64,000 nt of DNA. Source: CAYSAQ01 sp964429235. GTDB lineage: Bacteria; Margulisbacteria; Riflemargulisbacteria; GWF2-35-9; DYQY01. Numbering within the stretch: position 1 is the stretch's first letter; every line of letters starts with the position of its first letter. The notes beneath the pieces are model-generated. The model was not told where the DNA came from. It did no database searches and worked only from the letters and a program-made list of their open reading frames with translations. The stretch is from the NCBI GenBank assembly GCA_964429235.1, contig CAYSAQ010000001.1, positions 124,001-188,000 of the forward strand, read 5' to 3'. This document shows positions 1 to 8,463 of this stretch, piece by piece. A program made the translations under genes and the position numbers.

Positions 1-1409
1 GAACTGTAATCAAAATGTCGAGCTGTAGTTTCAAATTGATAAGAATAATCTTTCAGAAATGGCACTTTAAAACCAACCGAATGTTGGGTCTTTTTATAAT
101 TTCTTGTAGTTATAGTCATATTTTCATAATTGTATGGACTAAATTTATACCATACTGATACAGGGTTGAAGTCTTTGTATACTTTGAACTGATAAGATTC
201 ATTTTGATACTCATAATTGTCTTGTGAAATAACATATGAATTAGCACGATATTTAGAATAATCTAAACGGAAATCAGGCAATAACGCACTTTCTTTGGAA
301 GCATAGTAATTAGTATTTATATAATCTCTCTGGTTAAAGAGTGATTGAGAGTTTATTAAATCTAAATACGTTTCACCATTATACGCAACATCCCATAATG
401 GACTCTTACTATAATACGCATTATATTTCAGGCCTTTGTACCCTGTGTAATTCTCTATTCCAACAGGCATTGAAAAGCCTTCGTCAATATGTAAATATCT
501 CAATGAACCATTCAATCCGCCAAACGAACTATATGACGCTTTAAAATCTCTGCCTATTTTACTCGCAACATCTGTGCCGAGTTCTCCGAATAATTTATAT
601 TCACCAAAGCCCCAATCATATAAAAGACTGTAAGATTTATTGCTAAGATTCATACCTACTTGATTAAATCTATCTAAATCATACTGTAGCTTTGCATAAG
701 CAAGATTGTTATAACCTCGAGTATCTTCTCTTTCTAAAGTACTTCCCCAAGAACCAAAATTATTTCTACCTAAAAAAGTGTATACTTGAAGGTCAGAGAA
801 TCTATGTGACCAACTAAAGCCTTGCAATGGTTGTGAAGGCATAACGATTGTTGATTTCCCAAATAAATATTGATCACCAACCTCAAAAACACCAATCTCA
901 CTATCTAATCTGGCGTTAAAATCATAAACACCATGGAAATCACTTTTATTTTTAATTCCAACTCTACCATAGAATCCACCCCAAGGAGTCAATCCTCGAG
1001 CATCCAACTTATAGTACATATAGCCATAATTCCAACGGTTCTCTACATAAGATGACTTTGAGTCTCCTCTTCCATAACCAGCTGTAAAATTGGAAACAAA
1101 TTTCTTGCCACTAAAATCCAAATGAGACTGTCTCATCTCTCTATTTAAAGGTTTTGGGTTCACTTGAACTATAAATGATTCTTTACCGCTTTCTTTTATA
1201 GCAATAAACTTTGACTTACCAGGGTTTAAACCAGTCACTAGAATTGACTCTTCCTCATTAATAGCAATTTCAATATTCTGTGGATTATCATATACAATAA
1301 CTTTTTCTAATCCTGGTATTGTTAAAACTCTAGACTCTTTATAATTAATCTCAACATATGCTGAAAAGACTGTTGAAAATAGTAAAGACGCTAGAAGTAA
1401 TCGTTTCAT
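1..1409 (-). CDS. Probable outer-membrane beta-barrel with CpaC/secretin-like N-terminal domain (3' end outside window)
   Basis: The reading frame is open from ATG at 1409 to the window edge (469 codons, no stop), so the C-terminus is missing. A signal peptide (MKRLLLASLLFSTVFSA) is followed at about residues 20-90 by a small beta domain with phrases such as VLTIPGLEKVIVYDNPQNIEI and ILVTGLNPGKSKFIAI, which resemble the pilus-formation N-domain of CpaC/secretins. From about residue 95 on, the protein is rich in alternating aromatic and polar residues (WNYGYMYYKLDARG), as in barrel strands. Its ATG overlaps the stop of the chaperone gene (ATGA), so the two are probably translationally coupled. 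By position it takes the place an usher would have, but I see no FimD-type usher N-domain. Barrel and export role are inferred; the full length is unknown. Confidence 0.7.
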   Translation of the reverse strand, partial: MKRLLLASLLFSTVFSAYVEINYKESRVLTIPGLEKVIVYDNPQNIEIAINEEESILVTGLNPGKSKFIAIKESGKESFIVQVNPKPLNREMRQSHLDFSGKKFVSNFTAGYGRGDSKSSYVENRWNYGYMYYKLDARGLTPWGGFYGRVGIKNKSDFHGVYDFNARLDSEIGVFEVGDQYLFGKSTIVMPSQPLQGFSWSHRFSDLQVYTFLGRNNFGSWGSTLEREDTRGYNNLAYAKLQYDLDRFNQVGMNLSNKSYSLLYDWGFGEYKLFGELGTDVASKIGRDFKASYSSFGGLNGSLRYLHIDEGFSMPVGIENYTGYKGLKYNAYYSKSPLWDVAYNGETYLDLINSQSLFNQRDYINTNYYASKESALLPDFRLDYSKYRANSYVISQDNYEYQNESYQFKVYKDFNPVSVWYKFSPYNYENMTITTRNYKKTQHSVGFKVPFLKDYSYQFETTARHFDYS

Positions 1410-2167
1410 CTAACCACTATCTCTTCCATATGAATATTGTCATCACCAAAATCAAAAGTCATTAACATCGTTATATCCTTACTCTTCAAAGAGTAACTTG
1501 ATAGCATTAAATAATCATTAACATTCTTTGTTTGACCAGACATAGCGGTTATATTCTTAACATTTTTTCTAGCTATTACTTCGTTATCACCATCTAAAAC
1601 AAGGATAGTAAGCTCCGGGCGTAATAAAATATTACCTTTATTCAAAATATCAAAACTATAATAAAGCTTCTTAGCTGATAAATTTGCTTTTGTTTCTGCT
1701 ACAGAATAATTAACTAAAGATCTATCAGTAATCTCTTTATGGATAATACTTCCTATTCTCCCTCCAAAACTTAAGCCACTGCCTTTAGGCTGACTCTTAG
1801 GTCTTGCTTCAAAAAATAACACGCCATATTCTCCAGCAGTATCATTTTTCTCTGCTCGTACATTCATCATTACTTGCTTACTCTCACCTGGCTTCAGGGC
1901 AAGGTATGAAGGATAGTATTGCACCGAATCTTCAAGGCTATAATCTGTTCCACCAACAGGCATAAATACTTTTTCATCACCTTTCAATATCCAATCATTC
2001 ATATATACTCTAACCCCAATCTCTTCGTCACCTTTATTCGTTACATTAAAAAACTTTCTTGTAAACGAATCTGCATCCATTTTTAAATAATAATGGCTTG
2101 GCGATACTGCAATATTAACAGCAAAACTAACTGTTAATAAAGCTAATAAAATTATAATTTTTCTCAT
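1406..2167 (-). CDS. Secreted PapD-like (fimbrial-type) periplasmic chaperone
   Basis: 253 residues with a signal peptide at 1-16. Residues about 18-125 look like the N-terminal immunoglobulin-like domain of PapD/FimC-type chaperones: an early AVSPSHYYLKMD strand, FFNVTNKGDEEIGVRVYMNDW, then LALKPGESKQVMMNVRA and a GEYGVLFFEARP strand. The second half (about 150-253) is a further beta domain. Family members cap secreted subunits by donating a beta strand before delivery to an outer-membrane pore. The gene lies between three small exported proteins and a barrel gene, the order expected for subunits, chaperone and translocator. It contains a SQPKG segment that also occurs in the 2177..2713 protein. 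The chaperone fold is fairly clear; the client is inferred from context. Confidence 0.75.
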   Translation of the reverse strand: MRKIIILLALLTVSFAVNIAVSPSHYYLKMDADSFTRKFFNVTNKGDEEIGVRVYMNDWILKGDEKVFMPVGGTDYSLEDSVQYYPSYLALKPGESKQVMMNVRAEKNDTAGEYGVLFFEARPKSQPKGSGLSFGGRIGSIIHKEITDRSLVNYSVAETKANLSAKKLYYSFDILNKGNILLRPELTILVLDGDNEVIARKNVKNITAMSGQTKNVNDYLMLSSYSLKSKDITMLMTFDFGDDNIHMEEIVVR

Positions 2168-2176
2168 CTATTTCTC

Positions 2177-2713
2177 CTAATTAACATCAAAAACAACATC
2201 AAGACTGTCTAAATTGTTACCTTTTGGCTGACTTGTTGGTGATACAACTACATCAAATGAAAAATCTAAATCTACCGTCTGAGAACTATTTAAGTTCCTA
2301 ATAACACATAAGTCCTGAAAAGTATCAGTAATAAAAATACTATTATCAATACTCTCAACACTAACACCTGCCGGCATTTCATTTGCATGGTTAACTCCAT
2401 CGTAATACCCATAGTAAGTTAACTTAGGATTAGCGATATACCCAGTAGCCTTTATTCTTCTTGGAAAATTAATAACATTCTCGGCACGAACTTTTACGGT
2501 AATAACATCATTCGGATCAAGTTTAAACGTTATTTTAGCTGACTTAAATCCAGAATAATCACTATTAGCGCCAGTAACCCAAGTCTCAGTTGACTTTGGC
2601 GAAAGCTGAGTTGCATAAATCGGACTCCAAGATGAATAAGAATCCTCAACTAAAACAAAATCTGATAATGCAAATATTGAACTAATAAATAATAGTATAA
2701 GTATTTTTTTCAT
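2177..2713 (-). CDS. Small exported beta-rich protein, possible chaperone client/pilin-like subunit
   Basis: 178 residues from ATG at 2713, chosen because GAAAGG lies about 10 nt upstream and because the protein then starts with a proper signal peptide (MKKILILLFISSIFALS). The mature part is predicted mostly beta and ends in alternating strands (VDLDFSFDVVVSPTSQ, then LDVVFDVN), as expected for a subunit that packs with a PapD-like chaperone. I recognise no named family. It sits between the 2732..3238 subunit candidate and the chaperone gene with only short gaps, so one operon is likely. Function as a structural surface subunit is inferred. Confidence 0.6.
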   Translation of the reverse strand: MKKILILLFISSIFALSDFVLVEDSYSSWSPIYATQLSPKSTETWVTGANSDYSGFKSAKITFKLDPNDVITVKVRAENVINFPRRIKATGYIANPKLTYYGYYDGVNHANEMPAGVSVESIDNSIFITDTFQDLCVIRNLNSSQTVDLDFSFDVVVSPTSQPKGNNLDSLDVVFDVN

Positions 2714-2731
2714 AAAATTGCCTTTCAACAA

Positions 2732-3238
2732 TTACTCAGTAAGAGTAAATGCAACTATGGATCGATACTTACCACTATTTTGAGAACCAGGAACTTTTAA
2801 TCTAAACTTAAATAATAAATCAGTTCCATCAGGAAAGTTATTATACTCAGATGGGGCAGATGAATACGCCATTACTGGGTCTAAAGAGAACCCAATCGCG
2901 TCTCTTCCATACCATTTGCCTAAAGCCTTAGCACCTGGAAAACCATACCAAAAAAAGTTAGAATTTGGGATAACATTGTTCCCATCAGATAACTCCATAG
3001 TATTATGAATTTTTAAATGCCAAGGTTCTCCATTATTTGTCTTAATGTTAACTTTTATTCCTTCGTTATCAGGAATGTCGGAAATCAAACTACCTGGTCT
3101 AACACTAGGAACTTCCAAAGTGTGCCTATCAACATTGATTTCATAAACACTCTCAACGTTAACAACAACATTTAGTTGGGCTGTAGCTGCAAAAGCAAAT
3201 ACACCAATTAATACTAATAAAATTGTAATCTTTTTCAT
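2732..3238 (-). CDS. Small exported Ig-like subunit candidate
   Basis: 168 residues from ATG at 3238, picked because GGGAGAAG lies just upstream and the signal peptide (MKKITILLVLIGVFAFAATA) starts there. The mature N-terminus (QLNVVVNVESVYEINVD) alternates hydrophobic and polar residues like a donor strand. The end (GKYRSIVAFTLTE) looks like the last strand of an immunoglobulin-like pilin or coat-protein domain. Several aromatic residues (FFWYGFPGA) lie mid-protein. It is the second of three exported proteins transcribed before the chaperone. It could be a fimbrial or coat subunit; I cannot assign a family by eye. Confidence 0.6.
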   Translation of the reverse strand: MKKITILLVLIGVFAFAATAQLNVVVNVESVYEINVDRHTLEVPSVRPGSLISDIPDNEGIKVNIKTNNGEPWHLKIHNTMELSDGNNVIPNSNFFWYGFPGAKALGKWYGRDAIGFSLDPVMAYSSAPSEYNNFPDGTDLLFKFRLKVPGSQNSGKYRSIVAFTLTE

Positions 3239-3248
3239 AAGCTTCTCC

Positions 3249-3902
3249 CTATTTACCCATGTCAACAAGCTTAATATTATCAAGCGCAACATCAAGAACG
3301 CCCTCTTTCTCTACAGATAGACAAACTATCTGAAAGTGAAGAAGTCCACCGGACTCACCGTTAGTTGTAGGATTCCATTGGTTATCACCAACAGTTTTAT
3401 TAACATCTTTAAATTTTGCAATTGGAATTAATAGAACTTTCCAACCCTTCCAAGTAATTTCCTGTGTATATTCAAATTTATCATCAAAAATTGGATCATA
3501 GTCATTTTCTACATCCTGTTCCAATTTAAAGTTATTATTATCATCATCATAGAATTGAATAGTTAATTTTCCACTTTTAGGTCCGTTGCCATAAACATAT
3601 AACTTTAAGTGAGTATAACGCGAAGCGTCTATTCCAACATAAGTACCAATACCGCCAATATACCAAGAATCTGTACTTCCTTTAATCGAAAGAGCATTTT
3701 CTCCTAAATACTGTTGCAAAGGATCACCATTATATAATCTTGAACTAACTGGAACAGGATTAATCTCCCCAAATGTCCACCATTCTGGCTCTTCTGCAAT
3801 AGTTCCATCCTCAAACGCATCTACATCGTAAACCTTTGGAGACTCCTCAGCAAACATTGCTGTTGTCATTAATAATAATCCTATAATAAATAACCTTTTC
3901 AT
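3249..3902 (-). CDS. Exported carbohydrate-binding-like protein
   Basis: 217 residues with a signal peptide (MKRLFIIGLLLMTTAMFAEE). The mature part reads like a galactose-binding-type jelly roll: an early FEDGT segment, an aromatic-rich stretch with WWTFGE, YTHLKLYVYGNG, WKGWKVLLIPIAKF, and a final VALDNIKLVD strand, a pattern common in CBM11/CIA30-like domains. It is the first gene of the secreted-protein operon, 10 nt ahead of the next gene, and has a promoter about 35 nt upstream. Placed with a chaperone and a barrel, it may be a surface adhesin or tip subunit. The fold is a moderate guess; ligand unknown. Confidence 0.6.
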   Translation of the reverse strand: MKRLFIIGLLLMTTAMFAEESPKVYDVDAFEDGTIAEEPEWWTFGEINPVPVSSRLYNGDPLQQYLGENALSIKGSTDSWYIGGIGTYVGIDASRYTHLKLYVYGNGPKSGKLTIQFYDDDNNNFKLEQDVENDYDPIFDDKFEYTQEITWKGWKVLLIPIAKFKDVNKTVGDNQWNPTTNGESGGLLHFQIVCLSVEKEGVLDVALDNIKLVDMGK

Positions 3903-3937
3903 AACTATAACTCCCTTTTTTATTAAATACTTAACTA

Positions 3938-3967
3938 ATTATACTTTATAAAAAGTCCAGTTGGCAA
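3938..3967 (-). promoter_or_regulatory. Sigma70-type promoter for the secreted-protein/chaperone operon
   Basis: On the minus strand TTGCCA (3962-3967) and TATAAT (3938-3943) are separated by 18 nt, about 35 nt before the ATG at 3902, which also has a good GGGAG ribosome-binding site. Confidence 0.55.
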
Positions 3968-4048
3968 ATCAAATACCTTTTATAATATGCAATTCATAAA
4001 AAACAAAACACATTTTTTATCTTGTAAATTAACGTACCAAGTTAAGTA

Positions 4049-4816
4049 TTATTGCACTGAATTAAAAACAGTAGCTCCAAGTGCGCCGTTAAACTGATTA
4101 AACTTAGGCACAACTATCTCTACTTTCAAAGAATTTTGTATAATTTCCTGAAGTGCTCTGTTCTTTGATACTCCCCCTACAAAGACAATAGGACTATCAC
4201 TTATCATTGAAAAAAGGAAAGAGGAAAGCCGATCATAAACACTATAATTCACGCCAGCAGCAACCTTTTCTATAGCAACCCCTTCAAAAATCTTTCCTAA
4301 TACTTCTGACTCGCCAAATACTGCACAAGTATTACTAAACTTCTCTGGATCCTCATAATAACTAGATATTTCATCCAGAGACATATTTAGTACTGTTGCC
4401 ATATTCTCTATATATCTACCAGAACTAGCGCCACATTTATCATTCATATAAACATCCAGCATCTTACCTCCTACGACTTTGATAATCTTAGTGTCTTGTC
4501 CGCCTATGTCTAACAATGTGAAGTCTTTTAAGCCTGTCTGATGTATTGCGCCAAACATATGAGCCTTTTGCTCAGATATTCGATTAACACCTTTTATCTG
4601 CAAATTATGTTTTCCGTAACCAGTTGCTGCTATATTTGCATCCATAGGAACACCAATATCTGTCAGATCTAATTCCAAGGAATGATCCTTTGTTTTTTTT
4701 CTAAAACTATTATAAAAACTAATAGAATCATATATATGACTATCAATTATATTATTATCATCGTCTAAAACAATGAGCTTAACAGATCTACTGCCTAAAT
4801 CAATTCCAACATTCAT
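4049..4816 (-). CDS. BadF/BadG/BcrA/BcrD-type ATPase, 2-hydroxyacyl-CoA dehydratase activase (HgdC-like)
   Basis: 255 residues with an actin-like ATPase fold: GIDLGSRS (4-11), LLDIGGQDTK (101-110) and FVGGVSKN (212-219) are the phosphate and adenosine segments. C128 (in NDKCGASSGR) and C164 (in NTCAVFGESE) match the two cysteines that let the family dimer hold one [4Fe-4S] cluster. Such activases use ATP to inject an electron into 2-hydroxyacyl-CoA dehydratases or benzoyl-CoA reductases; others serve unknown partners. No dehydratase subunit gene is in the window, so this one is an orphan next to ligA, whose stop overlaps this start (ATGA). Family assignment is firm, substrate unknown. Confidence 0.88.
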   Translation of the reverse strand: MNVGIDLGSRSVKLIVLDDDNNIIDSHIYDSISFYNSFRKKTKDHSLELDLTDIGVPMDANIAATGYGKHNLQIKGVNRISEQKAHMFGAIHQTGLKDFTLLDIGGQDTKIIKVVGGKMLDVYMNDKCGASSGRYIENMATVLNMSLDEISSYYEDPEKFSNTCAVFGESEVLGKIFEGVAIEKVAAGVNYSVYDRLSSFLFSMISDSPIVFVGGVSKNRALQEIIQNSLKVEIVVPKFNQFNGALGATVFNSVQ

Positions 4817-6816
4817 ACTGCTAACAACTCCTCAAATTCAACTTCTGAAATAATTGATACTCCCAAGTCTTTGGCTTTTTGATACTTCGATCCAGGATTC
4901 TCTCCAAGTATCACATAATCTGTTTTCTTACTAACACTTCCAGAAACAAAACCCTTATGAGATTTAATAAGCTCTATTAAATCGCTCCTATTATATTTCT
5001 CTAAGCTACCTGTAATAACAAACTTCTTTGCATTTAACAAATCACTCTTAAATGAATTCACAGAAACCAAAGATACTCCATTATCTTTTAAATAGTTAAA
5101 CCCATCTATTACTTGGGTGTTGCCTAAAAAATCAATCAAAGACTGAGCTGTTTTATCTCCTATTCCATCAATTGCTGAAAGCTCATCTAAATTCATTTCT
5201 AAAAGACTTTCATAAGAACCTGCAGCAGATGCTACTAATTCAGAAGCTTTTGCCCCAATAAACTTAATGCCCATGGCATGAATAATTTTACTTAGACCAA
5301 CGCTCTTAGACTGTTCTATTTCTTGCAATATGTTATTAACCGATTTCTCTCCCATACGATCAAGTGAAATTAACGTATCTTTATTTAAGTCAAACAACTG
5401 CACCCATTTTGAAATAAAGTCCTGATCTACAAGTTGTTCTACTAGTTTTTCACCTATGCCGCTTATATTTAAAACATCTCTAGATACTACATGTGTCAGC
5501 TGTGCTTTCAGCCTTCCCTTACAACTTAAGTTTGGGCAATAAATAGCCACATTATCTTCTTCTTTCTCTAAACAAGTTCCACAAATAGGGCAATTGCTAG
5601 GAAACGCAATTTCTTCTCTATCTTTTGCGCGATGAGATACCATCACAACAGCAGGAATAACTTCAGCTGCTCTTTTTATTACAACCTCATCTCTCACAGC
5701 AATACCCTTCTGGGAAATATAATCAGCATTATGCAGTGTGGCCCTCTCTACAATAGCCCCTGAGACTTCTACGGGCTCTAATACGGCAACAGGCGTAATT
5801 GTTCCTAACCGGCCAACCTGAAAAATAATATCATTTAATATTGTCTTAACATTCTCTTCAGCAAATTTATAAGCGATTGCCCATCTTGGAGTCTTCATAT
5901 TAGAAGCTAGCACATCTTGGTAGTATAAAGACTCTGCCTTTATTACAACTCCATCAAACTCATATTCTAATTCGTCTCTTTTTTCTTCCCATTTTTCACA
6001 ATAAGCTATAGCTGCTTTTATATCTGCTTTGGCAAGATAATTTGAATTCACAACAAAGTCCTGTTTTTCTAAAAAATTAAAAAGTTGAGAATGCAAAGAT
6101 AATCCATGTTCTGCTGGATTGACTATATAATAAGGATAAAAGCTGAGCCCCCTGCTCTTAACAACTTCCGAATCTAACTGTCTTATAGTTCCTGCTGCAG
6201 CATTTCTTGGATTAGAGAACTCTGCGTCTCCTTGCTCTAATCTTTTCTTATTTATATCAACTAACTTATGCTTCTTCAAAAAGATTTCTCCACGAATCTC
6301 AATCTTTCCTTGGTAACTCATTTTATAGGGTATATCCTCGATTGCTTTAATATTTTCTGTAACATCCTCTCCTATCTTACCATCACCCCTTGTAATAGCT
6401 TTTATTAATAAGCCTTTGTCATAATGAATACTTATAGCTAATCCGTCCATTTTCAATTCGCAACAGTACTCCACAGATGAGCTGTTTTCTACTTCTTTGG
6501 CCAAGGCCTTAATTACCCTTGCATCAAATTCCTGTAATTCTTCAACTGAATAAGAATTGCCTAAACTTAACATAGGCACCTTGTGTTTTACTTTAGAAAA
6601 ATTAGTGGAAATACTTCCTCCCACTTTATTAAGAATAGAATCTCCTTGTGTTAAATGAGGATAGTTCTCTTCGAGATATAACAATTCTTTAGCTAAAATA
6701 TCATACTCAAAGTCATTAATAACTGGTTGGTCTTTATCATAATAATTAGCATTATGCGCTGCAATTTGTCCCGTAAGTTCTTTTATTCTCTTTAATATTT
6801 TCTTTTCACTAAGCAT
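4813..6816 (-). CDS. ligA: NAD-dependent DNA ligase LigA
   Basis: 667 residues, the usual LigA length. The Ia domain begins with the NAD-binding HNANYYDKDQPVINDFEYD (21-39). The adenylation lysine is K122 in ELKMDGLAI, with GEIFLKK and EFDGVVIKA further on. A four-cysteine zinc finger (CPICGTC ... YCPNLSC) lies at about 410-435, followed by helix-hairpin-helix repeats and a C-terminal BRCT domain (from about 590, KKFVITGSLEKYNRSDL). It seals nicks in replication and repair with AMP from NAD+. It sits at the downstream end of the flagellar operon, 10 nt after the comEA-like gene. All key motifs are present. Confidence 0.97.
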   Translation of the reverse strand: MLSEKKILKRIKELTGQIAAHNANYYDKDQPVINDFEYDILAKELLYLEENYPHLTQGDSILNKVGGSISTNFSKVKHKVPMLSLGNSYSVEELQEFDARVIKALAKEVENSSSVEYCCELKMDGLAISIHYDKGLLIKAITRGDGKIGEDVTENIKAIEDIPYKMSYQGKIEIRGEIFLKKHKLVDINKKRLEQGDAEFSNPRNAAAGTIRQLDSEVVKSRGLSFYPYYIVNPAEHGLSLHSQLFNFLEKQDFVVNSNYLAKADIKAAIAYCEKWEEKRDELEYEFDGVVIKAESLYYQDVLASNMKTPRWAIAYKFAEENVKTILNDIIFQVGRLGTITPVAVLEPVEVSGAIVERATLHNADYISQKGIAVRDEVVIKRAAEVIPAVVMVSHRAKDREEIAFPSNCPICGTCLEKEEDNVAIYCPNLSCKGRLKAQLTHVVSRDVLNISGIGEKLVEQLVDQDFISKWVQLFDLNKDTLISLDRMGEKSVNNILQEIEQSKSVGLSKIIHAMGIKFIGAKASELVASAAGSYESLLEMNLDELSAIDGIGDKTAQSLIDFLGNTQVIDGFNYLKDNGVSLVSVNSFKSDLLNAKKFVITGSLEKYNRSDLIELIKSHKGFVSGSVSKKTDYVILGENPGSKYQKAKDLGVSIISEVEFEELLAV

Positions 6817-6826
6817 ATTTGTTATT

Positions 6827-7387
6827 CTAATCTAAAGTAATAAACTGCTCCATCTTTTTTAATCTAATTGGGCCAATCCCTTTTACTTTTAACAAATCTT
6901 TTTTTGTCTTAAAAAACCCACTCACATTTCTATAATCAACTATATTCCTTGCATAACTAGGCCCAATCCCGGGCAAAAGAGCCAATTCATCTACACCTGC
7001 AGAATTAACATTTACTATTCTAGTTACGTCTAAATTAATTATCCTTGTTGCGTTTTCAACTTCCTGTTTTCTGGGTGGAACCTTAAAGCATTGACCGTCT
7101 TTTAAAATTTCTGCTAAATTGAATTTCTGCAAATCAGCTTCTGGTAACGGCTCCACAAGTAACAAAAGTTCATAAAGATGCATATTCTTAGTAACCTCAA
7201 ATACACCAACATTCTTAACTGCTCCCTCTACTTGGACTACAATCTTTTCATTAGAAACTTCAACCTTTTCTGCTACCCGCTCTATCATGCTAATATTTTT
7301 CTTTTGCCCCTGTTCATAAATAACAATACCCACAATGGATAAAATAACTATCAATACAGGGAAAATAATTTTCTTCATATTTTTCAT
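6827..7387 (-). CDS. ComEA-like membrane-anchored helix-hairpin-helix DNA-binding protein
   Basis: 186 residues: an N-terminal membrane anchor (IIFPVLIVILSIVGIVIY), a SLBB-like beta segment (about 50-110, VQVEGAVKNVGVFEV) and a C-terminal double helix-hairpin-helix (about 125-183: VNSAGVDELALLPGIGPSYARN and LLKVKGIGPIRLKKM). The family binds double-stranded DNA at the periplasmic face during natural transformation. No comEC or comF is in view. The gene overlaps flhB by 4 nt and precedes ligA, so here it rides in the flagellar transcript. The domain assignment is clear; a role in DNA uptake is inferred from the family. Confidence 0.85.
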   Translation of the reverse strand: MKNMKKIIFPVLIVILSIVGIVIYEQGQKKNISMIERVAEKVEVSNEKIVVQVEGAVKNVGVFEVTKNMHLYELLLLVEPLPEADLQKFNLAEILKDGQCFKVPPRKQEVENATRIINLDVTRIVNVNSAGVDELALLPGIGPSYARNIVDYRNVSGFFKTKKDLLKVKGIGPIRLKKMEQFITLD

Positions 7388-8463
7388 GCGGCCTCCTGGT
7401 TGCGCTTTTCTCGTTTTCTTTTAATTTCAAAAACCATTGCTAATAATTCTGCTACCTCTGTATAAAGTTCTGGAGAAACTTCCTGCCCAACCTCTGTTGT
7501 ATTATAAAGATCCCACGCGAGTACTTTATCTTCAAGAATATATATATAATTTTCATCCGCAACTTTTTTAATCTCTTCTGCAATTAATAATTTGCCCTTT
7601 GCTACTACCTCAGGTGCTTGCATAATCTCTGGGTCATACTTAACGGCTACAGCAATATGTGTAGGGTTTGTCACTACAGCATCTGCTCCAGCTGCACCGC
7701 CAGACTGTCTTCCTCCAGATAAGGAAAGGGCCATATCTCTTTGCCTTTGTTTGATAAGCGGGTCGCCTTCTAATTTCTTATACTCATCTTTTATCTCTTG
7801 TTTACTCATCCGCATCTGTTTCATAAATTGATGTCTTTGCCAAAAATAATCTATGGCAGCCACTGCCAAGAAGAACATGCCTACCTTAATGGCAACATCA
7901 AAAGCTAACCTGCCAACTATAGAAACTCCTGCTAGAATTGGCATATTGCTGGTCTCTAACAAGATTGGCAATACTGGAGTAATTGATTTAAACATAATGA
8001 ATATGATAATTGCCATCTTTACAATAGACTTTGCCAACTCAAATACACCCTTCATAGAAAAAATTCTTTTAAATCCTTCTATAGGATTAAGCTTACTTAG
8101 CTTTGGTTGCAATGGTTCAAAAGATAAATTAAATCCTGTTTGTAACGATTCCAAGAGAATAGCTACAAAAAAATTAACCATCATAATGGGCATTAATGAT
8201 AACAATAGAGTCATCAAAGCTTTTTTTAATAACAGACCCGTGGTAATAATCTCTATATTTCCACCTATCATAGTAAATGCTAGACCATAAAAATCTGTAA
8301 GATTGCTCCAAACTTTTGGCAAAAAATTACGCAAAGCATAATATGAAGCAAAGAAAAGAAATGCAGTAGTCATTTCCTTGCTTTTTACAACTTGCCCCTT
8401 TTTTCTTGCCTCTCTTAATTTATGAGGGGTTGGCTCTTCTGTTTTGTCGCCTTGGTCACCCAT
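7384..8463 (-). CDS. flhB: Flagellar type III export protein FlhB
   Basis: 359 residues, typical length. The N-terminus carries the family signature EEPTPHKLREARKKGQV (9-25), followed by four membrane segments up to about residue 210 and a cytoplasmic domain. The autocleavage motif NPTH is at 266-269, where FlhB cuts itself to switch export from hook/rod to filament substrates. It belongs to the export gate with FliP, FliQ and FliR, whose genes lie directly upstream in the same operon; fliR stop and flhB start touch. Nothing is missing. Confidence 0.97.
   Translation of the reverse strand: MGDQGDKTEEPTPHKLREARKKGQVVKSKEMTTAFLFFASYYALRNFLPKVWSNLTDFYGLAFTMIGGNIEIITTGLLLKKALMTLLLSLMPIMMVNFFVAILLESLQTGFNLSFEPLQPKLSKLNPIEGFKRIFSMKGVFELAKSIVKMAIIIFIMFKSITPVLPILLETSNMPILAGVSIVGRLAFDVAIKVGMFFLAVAAIDYFWQRHQFMKQMRMSKQEIKDEYKKLEGDPLIKQRQRDMALSLSGGRQSGGAAGADAVVTNPTHIAVAVKYDPEIMQAPEVVAKGKLLIAEEIKKVADENYIYILEDKVLAWDLYNTTEVGQEVSPELYTEVAELLAMVFEIKRKREKRNQEAA

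Noticed and set aside
7592..8290. Plus-strand reading frames antisense to flhB
   Set aside because: They lie opposite a clear FlhB and lack ribosome-binding sites.
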